Made by a program: the position numbers and the translations under genes. From Pseudomonas sp. GV071 (GTDB lineage Bacteria > Pseudomonadota > Gammaproteobacteria > Pseudomonadales > Pseudomonadaceae), in contig NZ_QAOJ01000001.1 of NCBI RefSeq assembly GCF_003050835.1, positions 496,001-560,000 of the forward strand: DNA of 64,000 bases, read 5' to 3'. Positions 52,802 through 62,111 of the stretch are shown in pieces. The stretch's first letter is position 1. Every line of letters starts with the position of its first letter. A model generated the notes under the pieces. It was given only the letters and a program-made list of their open reading frames with translations, was not told where the DNA came from and did not search any database.

Positions 52802-53145
52802 CTGTTGAATTGATGCGCCAATGTTTACCAGCGCCGCAACTAAACATAGTCAGATTTGAATTTAAGCCAGCGTCGCCCATGTGTGACTCTGCTAAGCATC
52901 TGTTTACAGAGCCTTTCTATTGAGCACCTCGCTTCCCATCGAATTGGCTTTCTGGGCCTTGTGGCACTGCCGCCATGCCCGTCCGCCAGACGCCGCCTCT
53001 CTCTGATCGGGCCCACGCCCGCCACGTGCATCTGCACGTTTCCTGCATAGCCACCGAACTTGCACTGACGCCTTGATGGTCGTTCGTCTGTGTGTGGCTG
53101 TTTGCCCGGCGTTTTGCCGTCGGGCGTAAAGATAGAGAGAGCCCC
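52802..53145 (+). promoter_or_regulatory. Leader of the gamma-glutamyl-polyamine genes
   Basis: A 344-base gene-free region. It contains a perfect palindrome ACGTGCA-TC-TGCACGT (53024-53039) and a GC-rich hairpin GCCCGGC...GCCGTCGGGC (53104-53124) just before the ribosome site. The palindrome could be an operator; the hairpin could modulate initiation. No promoter is identifiable with confidence. Confidence 0.45.
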
Positions 53146-54513
53146 ATGAGTTTTGCCCATCCGCAAGAAGCCCGCGATTTCCTGCAACAGAACCCCGATA
53201 TCGAGGCGTTCGAGCTGTTCATCATCGACAACAACGGCGTGCCGCGCGGCAAGCTGCTGCATCGCGACGAGCTGTTGGCCGTGTACGAAACCGGTCGGCC
53301 GCTGCCGAGCACCATCCTCGGCCTGACCATCAACGGCGATGACGTGGAAAACTCCGGGCTGGTCTGGGATGTGGGCGATATCGACTGCCGCGCTTACCCG
53401 ATTGCCGGCAGCCTGACCCGTTTGCCCTGGCGCTTGATGCCCACCGCCGCCGTACAGGTGAGCATGCACGAGAAGGAGGGCATGCCAGCGGCGATTGCCG
53501 ACCCGCGCCGCCTGCTGGAAAAAGTCATCAACGAACTGCAAGCCGACGGCTACTACCCGGTCATGGCCGCTGAGCTGGAGTTCTACCTGTTGGACCAGAA
53601 ACGCGATGCCCATGGCCGTCCGCAACCGGCGCTGGATGCCGATGGCGGTCGCCCGTACAGCACGCAGGTCTACGGCCTGCGCGAACTGGAGCAGATCGAG
53701 CCGTTCCTCGCCGACCTCTACGCCGCCTGTAAAGCCCAGGGCATTCCGGCGCGCACAGCGATCTCCGAATACGCTCCCGGCCAGGTCGAAATCACCCTTG
53801 AACACCGCACCGACGCCCTGCAAGCGATGGACGAAGCGGTGCGCTACAAACGCCTGGTCAAAGGAGTCGCTCACAAGCACGGGATGACCGCCTGCTTCAT
53901 GGCCAAACCCTTCGACCACATCGCCGGTACCGGCATGCACATGCACGTGAGCCTGGCGGATAAAGCCGGCAATAACCTGTTCGCCAGCGAGGCGCCGGAA
54001 GGCACGCCGCTGCTCAAACAGGCAGTCGGTGGCATGCTCTCGACCCTGCTCGATTCGCTGCTGTTCTTCTGCCCGAATGCCAACTCCTACCGCCGGTTCC
54101 AGGCCAACAGCTACGCGCCGCTGGCACCGACCTGGGGCGTCGACAACCGCACCGTCAGCCTGCGGGTGCCAGGCGGCCCGGCCAATAGCCGGCACATCGA
54201 ACACCGTATTTGCGGCGCCGACGCCAACCCGTACCTGGCAGCAGCAGCCATTCTCGCCGGCATCCACCGCGGCATTCGAGAGCAGCTCGATCCGGGCGCG
54301 CCGATTGAAGGCAACGGCTATGCCCAGGCCACCGAGGTGCTGCCCACCGACTGGCTGACCACCCTGCGTGCCTTGGAGAAATCCGCCTGGGCCCGTGATG
54401 CCCTGGGCGAAGACTTTCTGCGGGTATACCTCGCGGTGAAAAACGCCGAGTACCGCCAGTTCATGGGTGAAGTCGGCGAGCAAGACTGGCGCTGGTACCT
54501 GCAACAGGCCTGA
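53146..54513 (+). CDS. Glutamine synthetase-like gamma-glutamylpolyamine synthetase (PuuA/PauA type)
   Basis: ATP-dependent ligase expected to join glutamate to putrescine or another amine. The 455 residues follow the GlnA fold: N-terminal beta-grasp to about 110, then catalytic domain with ELEFYLLDQKRD, the NGTGMHMHVS-type GTGMHMHVSLADKAG, and RVPGGPANSRHIEHRICGADANPYLAAAA. The regulatory adenylylation-site region of true GlnA is missing. ATG 53146 has a GAGAG ribosome site. The next gene encodes the matching oxidase, supporting polyamine use. Confidence 0.88.
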   Translation: MSFAHPQEARDFLQQNPDIEAFELFIIDNNGVPRGKLLHRDELLAVYETGRPLPSTILGLTINGDDVENSGLVWDVGDIDCRAYPIAGSLTRLPWRLMPTAAVQVSMHEKEGMPAAIADPRRLLEKVINELQADGYYPVMAAELEFYLLDQKRDAHGRPQPALDADGGRPYSTQVYGLRELEQIEPFLADLYAACKAQGIPARTAISEYAPGQVEITLEHRTDALQAMDEAVRYKRLVKGVAHKHGMTACFMAKPFDHIAGTGMHMHVSLADKAGNNLFASEAPEGTPLLKQAVGGMLSTLLDSLLFFCPNANSYRRFQANSYAPLAPTWGVDNRTVSLRVPGGPANSRHIEHRICGADANPYLAAAAILAGIHRGIREQLDPGAPIEGNGYAQATEVLPTDWLTTLRALEKSAWARDALGEDFLRVYLAVKNAEYRQFMGEVGEQDWRWYLQQA

Positions 54514-54577
54514 GTATTTTTGATAGCCCCCGGCCCCGGACGACAACCACGGTGGCCGGCAGATTCTGGATAACCCT

Positions 54578-55867
54578 ATGACTTCGCAACGCAGCAATTC
54601 CTACTACACCGCCACGCTGAACCAAGAGACCAGTTACCCACGCCTGGAAGGCGAAGTACGGGTCGACGTGGCCATTATCGGTGGCGGTTTCACCGGTGTT
54701 TCCACCGCCCTCGAACTGGCCGAGCGTGGCCTGAAAGTGGCGATCATCGAAGCCAAGAAAGTTGGCTGGGGCGCTACCGGCCGCAATGGTGGGCAGGTCA
54801 CTGGCAGCCTCTCTGGCGATGAAGCGATGCGCAAACAGATGCGCGCCAAACTCGGCGATGACGTCGATGATTTCATCTGGAACCTGCGCTGGCGCGGCCA
54901 CGAAATCATCAAAAAGCGCGTGGAGAAATACAACATCCAGTGCGACCTCAAACACGGTCACCTGCACGCCGCCTACAAGCCCAGCCACATGGACGGCCTC
55001 AAGGCCAACTACGACGAAGCGGTGCGCCGCGGCATGGGCGATGACGTGCGCATCGTCAGCGCCGCCGAGATGCCCAGCCTGCTGGAAACCAACATCTACC
55101 ACGGCGCCCTGCACAACAAACGCAACATGCACCTGCATTCGCTGAACCTGTGCCTGGGTGAAGTGCGCGCCGCTGAAAGCCTTGGCGCCCTGGTGTTCGA
55201 AGAGTCGCCGGTAATCGACATCATCCACGGCGACCTGCCGGTGGTGGTCACCGAGCACGGGCGCGTGGTGGCCAACTCGGTGATCCTCGCCGGCAACGCC
55301 TACCACAAGCTGGAAAAACGCAAGATGGCCGGCATGATCTTCCCGGCCTCTGGCGGCATCGTGGTGACCAAGCCCCTGGGCGAGGAGGTGGCCGCCAAGC
55401 TCAACCCGCAGGACCTGGCGGTCTACGACTGCCGCTTCGTGCTTGACTACTACCGCATGACCGCCGACAAACGCCTGCTGTTCGGCGGCGGCGCCAACTA
55501 CTCCGGCCGCGACTCGCGCGACATCGCCGGCGAACTGCGCCCGGCCATCGAACACACTTTCCCGCGTTTGAAAGGCGTGGAAATCGAGTTCCAGTGGAGC
55601 GGCATGATGGGCATCGTCATCAACCGCATTCCGCAGCTGGGCAAACTGTCGAAAAACGTCTGGTACGCCCAGGGCTACTCCGGCCATGGCGTGGCCACCA
55701 CCCATATCGTCGGCGAGATCATGGCCAACGCGGTAACCGGTTCGATGGAGAAATTCGACACCTTTGCCGGCGTCAGCCATATCCGCCTGCCGTTCGGCGA
55801 TTGGGTCGGCAATCAGATGTTGGCCGTGGGCATGTGGTACTACCAGATGCTTGAGCGCTTGCGTTAA
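54578..55867 (+). CDS. Gamma-glutamylputrescine oxidoreductase-like FAD enzyme (PuuB/PauB type)
   Basis: DAO-family flavoenzyme predicted to oxidise the gamma-glutamylated amine, giving the aldehyde and hydrogen peroxide. The 429 residues show the FAD-binding VAIIGGGFTGVSTALELAERG near residue 30, the GWGATGRNGGQVTG motif, and the C-terminal YSGHGVATTHIVGEIMA. It is 64 bases downstream of the synthetase gene. Downstream pathway steps (aldehyde dehydrogenase, amidohydrolase, transaminase) are not in the window. Confidence 0.88.
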   Translation: MTSQRSNSYYTATLNQETSYPRLEGEVRVDVAIIGGGFTGVSTALELAERGLKVAIIEAKKVGWGATGRNGGQVTGSLSGDEAMRKQMRAKLGDDVDDFIWNLRWRGHEIIKKRVEKYNIQCDLKHGHLHAAYKPSHMDGLKANYDEAVRRGMGDDVRIVSAAEMPSLLETNIYHGALHNKRNMHLHSLNLCLGEVRAAESLGALVFEESPVIDIIHGDLPVVVTEHGRVVANSVILAGNAYHKLEKRKMAGMIFPASGGIVVTKPLGEEVAAKLNPQDLAVYDCRFVLDYYRMTADKRLLFGGGANYSGRDSRDIAGELRPAIEHTFPRLKGVEIEFQWSGMMGIVINRIPQLGKLSKNVWYAQGYSGHGVATTHIVGEIMANAVTGSMEKFDTFAGVSHIRLPFGDWVGNQMLAVGMWYYQMLERLR

Positions 55868-56024
55868 CGATCCTGAGCGGCGGATATCCCCGGCGGGACT
55901 ATTCGCCGTCGCGCGGCACACAAATGCCAACCCCCGTAGCAAAAACGTCAGGAAAGGTTGCAGAGCCTTTGCCAGCGCGGCACACCCCGGTAGCATCCGG
56001 GGTTCGTGGACAAAGGGGTAATGC

Positions 56025-56942
56025 ATGCACAGCAAACTCGACGCCTGCCTGGCGGCGGTCAATCAGATCCTGTTGGGCAAGGAGCCGCAGGTACGCCTGG
56101 CGCTGACCTGCCTGTTGGCCCGCGGCCACCTGTTGATCGAAGACCTGCCCGGTATGGGCAAGACTACCCTCAGCCACGCTCTGGCCAATGTGCTCGGGCT
56201 GAACTTCCAACGTATTCAATTCACCTCGGACCTGTTGCCTGGCGACATCCTTGGCACTTCCGTGTTCGATAAGGACAGCGGACTGTTCGTGTTCCATCCG
56301 GGGCCGATTTTTGCCGAGCTGGTGTTGGCCGATGAGATCAACCGCGCCACACCGAAAAGTCAGAGTGCGTTGCTTGAGGCCATGGAGGAGGGGCAGGTGA
56401 CCATCGAGGGCGCGACCCGGCCGCTGCCGGAGCCGTTCTTTGTGATTGCCACGCAGAACCCGGTGAGCCAGGGCGGCACCTTTGCCTTGCCGGAGTCGCA
56501 GCTCGACCGTTTTCTCATGCGCTTGTCCCTGGGCTATCCGGCCAAGGCGGCGGAGAAGGCGCTGTTGCTCGGCGAGGCACGGCGGGAAATGTTGCCGCGA
56601 CTGGACGCTGTACTCAGTCATGAACAGCTCGCCACCTTGCAAGCCGAGGTGCCCAAGGTGCGCGCCAGCGATGCCCTGGTGGACTACGTGCTGCGCCTGG
56701 TGGAAGCCACGCGCACCCAACCGCAGTTTGCTTGGGGTCTGTCACCACGGGCGAGCCTGGCGCTGTTGGCCGCCGCCCGGGCCTGGGCGTTTCTGGCCCA
56801 GCGCGATTATGTGATTCCCGAGGATGTGCAGGCGGTGTTGCCGTCGGTGGTGGGCCACCGTTTGCGCGAGCGTGCCGACCCGGCCGGACATGGCGGTGGC
56901 GCCCTGGTGCAATGGCTGCTGCGCGAAGTGCCGGCGCTTTGA
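56025..56942 (+). CDS. MoxR-family AAA+ ATPase
   Basis: The 305 residues carry Walker A LPGMGKTT (41-48), Walker B ELVLADEINRATPKSQSALLEAMEE, and the ATQNPVSQGGTFALPESQLDRFLMRL sensor segment typical of MoxR. Such ATPases work as chaperones with DUF58 and von Willebrand factor proteins. It is first of a three-gene group with DUF58 and TgpA-type genes; no vWA gene (BatA/B) is beside it. Confidence 0.93.
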   Translation: MHSKLDACLAAVNQILLGKEPQVRLALTCLLARGHLLIEDLPGMGKTTLSHALANVLGLNFQRIQFTSDLLPGDILGTSVFDKDSGLFVFHPGPIFAELVLADEINRATPKSQSALLEAMEEGQVTIEGATRPLPEPFFVIATQNPVSQGGTFALPESQLDRFLMRLSLGYPAKAAEKALLLGEARREMLPRLDAVLSHEQLATLQAEVPKVRASDALVDYVLRLVEATRTQPQFAWGLSPRASLALLAAARAWAFLAQRDYVIPEDVQAVLPSVVGHRLRERADPAGHGGGALVQWLLREVPAL

Positions 56943-56955
56943 GGGCGCGCGCCTG

Positions 56956-57918
56956 ATGGCTGTGTTCAAACAGCGCTGGCAACGCTGGTTGCAGCGGCGT
57001 ATTCCGCCGGCAACCAGCGTGCTGCTGACCCAGCGGCGGATTTTCATAATCCCCACGCGCATTGGCGCGGCCTACGGCCTGGCGTTGTTTCTGATGCTGA
57101 TGGCCGGGGTCAATTACCAGAACAGTCCGGCCTACGGCCTGACATTCCTGCTGGCATCGGTGTTTATCGTCGCCATCCTCCATACCTACCGCAACCTTGC
57201 CGGCCTGACCTTGCATGCGGCTGGCGGCAGCCCGGTGTTTGTTGGCGAGCAAGCCACGCTGAGAATTCGCCTGAGCAGCAATGGCCGCGCCCATCAGTCG
57301 ATTGCCTTGGGCTGGCCGCCGTTGGAACTGCAGTCTTACGACGTGCCGGGCAACGGCCTGTGCGAATGTGAGTTGCGGGTTCCAGCCGAGCGCCGTGGCT
57401 GGTTGCGGCCGGGGCGTTTGCGCGTCGAGAGTCGTTTTCCGCTGGGTATTCTGGTGGCTTGGAGCCTGGTGGACCTGGACCAGGCGCTGCTGGTTTATCC
57501 GCGGCCGATAGCGGGCGAGTTGCCGCTGGCCGCCGGCGCTCGTGAGGACGATGACGACGATGAAGGCGCGCGGGTGTTCGGAATGGGTGCCGATGACTAT
57601 CAAGGCTTGAAAACCTACCAGCCTGGCGACTCCAAACGGCGCCTGCACTGGAAAGCCTATTCCCGTGGCCACGGCCTGCTGGTGAAGGATTTTGCCGCCC
57701 TGGCCGGGCGCGATCTGTGGCTGGATTTCGCCGCCCTGGATGGTGATCCGGAAATGCGCCTGTCGCTGCTCTGTCACTGGGTGCTGACCTTGTCCGAGCG
57801 CCAGCAGCCGTTTGCGCTGCGTTTGCCGAATGCGGTGTACGGCCCGGACGTGGGTGAGACCCATCGCGAAGCCTGCCTGCGTGCCTTGGCGCTGTTCGAC
57901 CAGGAGGATAGAGCGTGA
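56956..57918 (+). CDS. DUF58-domain membrane protein
   Basis: The 320 residues have two hydrophobic helices close together near the N-terminus (GLALFLMLMAGVNY, LTFLLASVFIVAIL) and the DUF58 hallmark YQPGDSKRRLHWKAYSRGHGLLVKDF about residues 216-242. It lies 13 bases after moxR and overlaps the next gene by four bases (the GTG start within its stop). ATG 56956 removes an out-of-family upstream extension. Confidence 0.9.
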   Translation: MAVFKQRWQRWLQRRIPPATSVLLTQRRIFIIPTRIGAAYGLALFLMLMAGVNYQNSPAYGLTFLLASVFIVAILHTYRNLAGLTLHAAGGSPVFVGEQATLRIRLSSNGRAHQSIALGWPPLELQSYDVPGNGLCECELRVPAERRGWLRPGRLRVESRFPLGILVAWSLVDLDQALLVYPRPIAGELPLAAGAREDDDDDEGARVFGMGADDYQGLKTYQPGDSKRRLHWKAYSRGHGLLVKDFAALAGRDLWLDFAALDGDPEMRLSLLCHWVLTLSERQQPFALRLPNAVYGPDVGETHREACLRALALFDQEDRA

Positions 57919-59906
57919 GTGCACTGCAACCAATCCCGCGCATCAGCCTGCTGTGGCTACTGGTGGCGCAGGTGCTGGTGATCATTCCGCACCTGGAACA
58001 CTTGCCGCTGTGGATCATCGCCCTATGGCTGGTGTGCGCCGGTTGGCGAGTACAGATCTACCGCATGCGCGCGCAATACCCCGCGACCTGGCTGAAGTCG
58101 GGGCTGACGGTGGGCATTGTCGGAGGGGTGTTTTTATCCCGCGGCAGCCTGATTGGCCTGGATGCCGGGGTGGTGCTATTGATCGCTGCGTTCATTCTGA
58201 AACTGGTGGAAATGCGCAGCCGCCGCGATGCCCTGGTGTTGATTTTGCTGGGCTTCTTTGCGGTGGTGACGCTGTACCTGTTCGACGATCGCATGACCAC
58301 CGTGGTGTTTACTCTGTTGCCGGTGATGGGCCTGCTGGCGGCGCTGATTGGCCTGCAACAGAGCCCACAGCAGCAAAGCCCGTGGCCGCCGCTGCGCCTG
58401 GCCGGGGGGCTGCTGGCGCAAGCGCTACCGCTGATGGTGCTGCTGTTTCTGTTCTTTCCGCGCTTCGGCCCGCTGTGGACGCTGCCGATGCCGAATAACC
58501 AGGCGATTACCGGGTTATCGGACAGCATGGCGCCCAATGATATTGCCGAATTGAGCCGCTCCGATGCCTTGGCCTTTCGCGCCAGCTTCGACGGCCCGCT
58601 GCCGCCACGCAGCCAGCAATATTGGCGGGCGCTGACCCTTGACCAGTTCGAAGGCCGGCGCTGGTCGCAGTCACTGGAGGCACGTTTTGCCCGCGCGCCG
58701 CAGTGGACGCCACAAGGCGAGCCGTTGAAGTACCGGATCATCATGGAGGCCACTAACAAGCCCTGGCTGTTTGGCCTCGACCTGGCCAGCACTGACCTCG
58801 AAGACGCACAGCTGATGGGCGACTTTCGCCTGGAGCGGCGCTTGCCGGTGGACCAGACCCTGGTGTACCGCGTCACCTCCTGGCCCCAGGCACTGCGCGA
58901 GCCGCAAGCGAGCAAACCGGCGTTACGGCGGGCCACGCAACTGCCCAAAGACGGCAACCCGCAGAGCCGTGCCTGGGCGCAGCAGCTGCAGGCCCAGTAC
59001 CCGGCCCCGGAGAAACTGGTACAGGCGCTGTTGCAGCACTTCAATCGTGAGCCGTTTACCTACACCTTGCGGCCACCGGCGGTGGGTGAAAACAGCGTCG
59101 ACGATTTTCTGTTCGGCACCCGCGCCGGTTTCTGCGAGCACTACGCCGGCGCCATGGCCTTTGTACTTCGCGCGGCAGGTATTCCGGCGCGGGTAGTGGC
59201 GGGGTATCAGGGTGGCGAGTTGAACCCCAGCGGTCAGTACATTCAGGTGCGCCAGTTCGATGCTCACGCCTGGGTGGAGTATTGGCGCGAGGGCGTGGGC
59301 TGGAGCACCGTCGACCCAACGTTCCAAGTGGCGCCTGATCGCATTCAGCGCGGCCTCGAAGAGGCGATGGTGGGAGAGCAGAGCTTCCTGGAAAACTCCC
59401 CGCTTTCGCTGCTGCGCTATCGCCATATCAACTGGGTGAACCAACTGCGCCTGAGCTGGGAAGAGCTCAACTACGGCTGGCAACGCTGGGTGCTCGATTA
59501 CCAGCAAGGCACCCAGCTGGAGGTATTGCAGAAATGGTTCGGCCGTCTGGATTCCCGTGACCTGGTGCTGAGTCTGGTGGGCGGTGGCGGGGCAGTGTTG
59601 CTGCTGGTCGGGCTGTGGTTGTTCAAACCCTGGCGCCGCGAGCGCGATGTGCAGCAGCGCGTGTATCAGAGTTTCGAGCGTGTGTTGGCGCGCCATGGTG
59701 TGCGCCGCCAATCAGGCGAGGGCGCCCGAGCGTTTGCGCAGCGGGCCGAGCTGGCGTTACCGGCACAGCTGGGGCACATTCGTGCCTTTGCTGACGCCTT
59801 CGAGGCGCAGCGTTACGGCGGTACGCCGGCTTCGCCCAAACAGTTGCAGCAGCAGGTGCGGGCGTTGCGCCGGGCATTGCCGCTGCGCTGGCTACAACGT
59901 GATTGA
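57915..59906 (+). CDS. tgpA: TgpA-type transglutaminase-like membrane protein (DUF3488/DUF4129)
   Basis: The 663 residues contain several N-terminal hydrophobic helices (to about 185), then a periplasmic transglutaminase core with catalytic Cys at about 406 (GFCEHYAGAMAFVLRAAGIPARVVAGY), His about 451 (DAHAWVEYW) and Asp about 466 (WSTVDPTF), one more membrane helix (about 555-580) and a cytoplasmic tail. The P. aeruginosa homologue TgpA is reported as needed for viability. It starts with GTG overlapping the DUF58 stop. Confidence 0.92.
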   Translation: MSALQPIPRISLLWLLVAQVLVIIPHLEHLPLWIIALWLVCAGWRVQIYRMRAQYPATWLKSGLTVGIVGGVFLSRGSLIGLDAGVVLLIAAFILKLVEMRSRRDALVLILLGFFAVVTLYLFDDRMTTVVFTLLPVMGLLAALIGLQQSPQQQSPWPPLRLAGGLLAQALPLMVLLFLFFPRFGPLWTLPMPNNQAITGLSDSMAPNDIAELSRSDALAFRASFDGPLPPRSQQYWRALTLDQFEGRRWSQSLEARFARAPQWTPQGEPLKYRIIMEATNKPWLFGLDLASTDLEDAQLMGDFRLERRLPVDQTLVYRVTSWPQALREPQASKPALRRATQLPKDGNPQSRAWAQQLQAQYPAPEKLVQALLQHFNREPFTYTLRPPAVGENSVDDFLFGTRAGFCEHYAGAMAFVLRAAGIPARVVAGYQGGELNPSGQYIQVRQFDAHAWVEYWREGVGWSTVDPTFQVAPDRIQRGLEEAMVGEQSFLENSPLSLLRYRHINWVNQLRLSWEELNYGWQRWVLDYQQGTQLEVLQKWFGRLDSRDLVLSLVGGGGAVLLLVGLWLFKPWRRERDVQQRVYQSFERVLARHGVRRQSGEGARAFAQRAELALPAQLGHIRAFADAFEAQRYGGTPASPKQLQQQVRALRRALPLRWLQRD

Positions 59907-59924
59907 GGCCTAAGGTGGTCACCC

Positions 59925-60689
59925 ATGTCTGAGTTTGTCGATGCCCTGGTTGCCCGGGTGCTGCAGTTGGAAATCAGCCTGCTGGCTGGCCGCGAGCGGA
60001 TGGCCGCTGGCACCGACAGCGAGGCGCTGCACGATGTGCGGATTGCCGTGCGCAAACTGCGCAGCCTGTTGCGGCCGTTTCGCAACGTAGTCGAGCACGA
60101 TCCGCTGGTGAACGCTGCCGCGGAGCTGGGGCGGATCAGCAGCCCGGTGCGCGACAGCGAGGTGCTGCTCGGCGAATTGCGTCGGCACGGCGGCATGGAA
60201 GCGGTGATCGCACCTCGCGAGCGTGCTTTACCGGAGCAGTACCGTACGCTGATCGCCAGCCCCGAAGCCTTGCGTGTGCAACGCGCGCTGGACCTGTGGC
60301 CGAGCTTCTTTCGCCAGTCGCTGCAGGACGCCGCGCCCGAGCACCTGAAAAGCTACGTCACGCGCAAACTGGATAAAGAGAGCCAGCGCCTAAGCGCGGC
60401 CATGGCCGACCCGGCGCATGACCGCCATCGTTTGCGCATTCTGATCAAACGCGTGCGCTATTGCGCCGATGCCTACCCGCAGTTGGTCGAGCTGCCGGCC
60501 AAGCACACCAATGCCTTGAAGCGCGCGCAGAACGCCCTGGGTGCCTGGCACGACCGCCTGCAATGGCTGGCGCGCGCCGAGCAAGATGCTGAGCTGGCGC
60601 CGCTGGTGGCGCAGTGGCAAACGGAGCTGGCCGAGGCTGAGGGGCGGTCCGATCTCGCCCTGGAACAACTGGCGCGCTTCTATGGCTAG
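59925..60689 (+). CDS. CHAD-domain protein
   Basis: The 254 residues are a helical CHAD domain with the conserved His and basic patches (LHDVRIAVRKLRSLLRPF near residue 28; HDRHRLRILIKRVRYCADAYPQL near 165). CHAD proteins bind inorganic polyphosphate. There is no fused CYTH triphosphatase. It is 18 bases after tgpA in the same direction, so it may be the last gene of the moxR operon. Confidence 0.9.
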   Translation: MSEFVDALVARVLQLEISLLAGRERMAAGTDSEALHDVRIAVRKLRSLLRPFRNVVEHDPLVNAAAELGRISSPVRDSEVLLGELRRHGGMEAVIAPRERALPEQYRTLIASPEALRVQRALDLWPSFFRQSLQDAAPEHLKSYVTRKLDKESQRLSAAMADPAHDRHRLRILIKRVRYCADAYPQLVELPAKHTNALKRAQNALGAWHDRLQWLARAEQDAELAPLVAQWQTELAEAEGRSDLALEQLARFYG

Positions 60690-60803
60690 GGTGCAAAGGT
60701 CGTAATCCGCCGGCCAATTGGCTAAACCGGCACTTTCCGCGTCTTTCGTCCGGCTGCTTACTTCCCCTACCATCAGCTACGCCTTTTTTCGTTCGAGATT
60801 TCT

Positions 60804-61601
60804 ATGACTTTTTCCGAGTTGATCAACGCCGTCCGCGCCAACCCTCAGGCCGTGGTAGTGCCTGCTGAATGGGGCCAGGGCCGCGCCGGTTTCGGTGGCC
60901 TGGCGGCGATGCTGGTGTACGAGGCCATGCGCGCTGTGGTGCCGGCAGACCGCCCCGTGCGTTCGTTGGCCATCACCTTCGTCGGGCCGCTGGCGGTGGA
61001 TACCCCGGTGAGCCTGGAAGCCGAAGTGCTGCGCGAAGGCAAAGCGGTCAGCCAGGTGCTTGGCCGCGCGGTGCAGAACGGCCAGGTGGTGACCATCGTC
61101 CAGGGCAGCTTTGGCGCTGGCCGTGAATCGGCGATCAACGTCGAAGCGCAACCGGCACCCAGCATGAAAGCCGTGGACGACTGTCCCGAGCTTCCGTACC
61201 TGAAAGGCGTAACTCCGGAGTTTACCCGCTACCTGGCCATGCGTTGGGCCGTCGGCGGCATGCCATTCAGCAACACGCTGTCGCGGGAAATGGGCGGCTA
61301 TGTACGCCTGCGTGGCGAAGAACAGGTGAGTGAAGTCACTGAATCGCACCTGCTGGCCCTGGTCGATGCCTGGCCACCAGCGGTGCTGCCGTTCCTGAAA
61401 AGCCCGGCGCCGGGCAGTTCGCTGACCTGGACCATCGAGTTCGTGCAGCCGGTGCCGAAACTGACCACCGATCAATGGTGCCAATACCTGGCCACGATCG
61501 AATACGCCCGCGATGGCTATGGCCATATCGCCGCGCAGCTGTGGACCCCCTCCGGTGAGCTAGTGGCGTTGAGTCGCCAGACCGTTACCGTTTTCGGTTA
61601 G
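60804..61601 (+). CDS. Thioesterase-superfamily (double hotdog, TesB-like) protein
   Basis: The 265 residues form two hotdog domains in the acyl-CoA thioesterase II pattern: GFGGLAAMLVYEAMRAVVPADRPVRSLAITFVGPL in the first half and SHLLALVDAWPPAVLPFL with TIEFVQPVPK in the second. It is expected to hydrolyse an acyl-CoA in the cytoplasm; the chain specificity is unknown. It stands 114 bases after the CHAD gene. Confidence 0.85.
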   Translation: MTFSELINAVRANPQAVVVPAEWGQGRAGFGGLAAMLVYEAMRAVVPADRPVRSLAITFVGPLAVDTPVSLEAEVLREGKAVSQVLGRAVQNGQVVTIVQGSFGAGRESAINVEAQPAPSMKAVDDCPELPYLKGVTPEFTRYLAMRWAVGGMPFSNTLSREMGGYVRLRGEEQVSEVTESHLLALVDAWPPAVLPFLKSPAPGSSLTWTIEFVQPVPKLTTDQWCQYLATIEYARDGYGHIAAQLWTPSGELVALSRQTVTVFG

Positions 61602-61613
61602 TACCTCCCCACG

Positions 61614-61644
61614 AGCGTAGGAGTCGCCCGGCGGCTCCTACGCT
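61614..61644. repeat. Compact REP-like hairpin
   Basis: AGCGTAGGAG-N11-CTCCTACGCT: a single palindrome built from the REP head sequence GTAGGAG, without the GGCTTCAGCC core, 13 bases after the thioesterase stop. It could also act as a terminator but lacks a T-run. Confidence 0.6.
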
Positions 61645-61752
61645 ATCGCCCGTCTAATCTGATTTCCCCATAGCCACTATCAAGCCGACTGATTTCCGCC
61701 CACCCCCGGGCGGCCAGTAAGGTAGCCCCCATACAGCGTTCTGGAGGCGGTT

Positions 61753-61962
61753 ATGGCCCACATCAACATCATGTCCATGGTTGGCAGCGCAGTCCCGGCG
61801 ACCTTACGCGCCGATGGCTTTCTGGCGTGCTGGTACGTGATGGTCGATGGCGTGCAACGCTCCGGTCCGTTCACGTCGTTCGAGGCGGCGGCACTGAGCA
61901 AAACCCTCTGGACCTTCGAATCCCTGTTGCGCAGCAAGCCCACCGAGGTGCTCGCTGCCTAA
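61753..61962 (+). CDS. Small conserved-looking hypothetical protein (69 aa)
   Basis: The 69 residues begin MAHINIMSMVGSAVPATLR and contain an aromatic middle (ACWYVMVDGVQRSGPFTSFEAA) resembling a small beta-hairpin GYF-like or domain-of-unknown-function fold. A very strong GGAGG ribosome site lies eight bases before ATG, which supports expression. No transmembrane segment or signal. The family is not recognised. It stands alone between the thioesterase and earP. Confidence 0.7.
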   Translation: MAHINIMSMVGSAVPATLRADGFLACWYVMVDGVQRSGPFTSFEAAALSKTLWTFESLLRSKPTEVLAA

Positions 61963-62111
61963 GCGTTTCACGCTGCTCCCCCGGCGTACTTGGCAACTCC
62001 CCGGTTGCCTGTTTTTTTCTGCGTTGCTCCGCGCCTTTAGCCCGTCCAAGTGACGGGCTTTTCTTTGCGCGCTGCAGGTAAACTGCCGGCTTATTTTCGG
62101 GAAGCCTCAGC

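Noticed and set aside
53146..54513. True glutamine synthetase (glnA)
   Set aside because: It lacks the adenylylation-site segment of GlnA and is paired with a PuuB-type oxidase, so the gamma-glutamylpolyamine synthetase call fits better.
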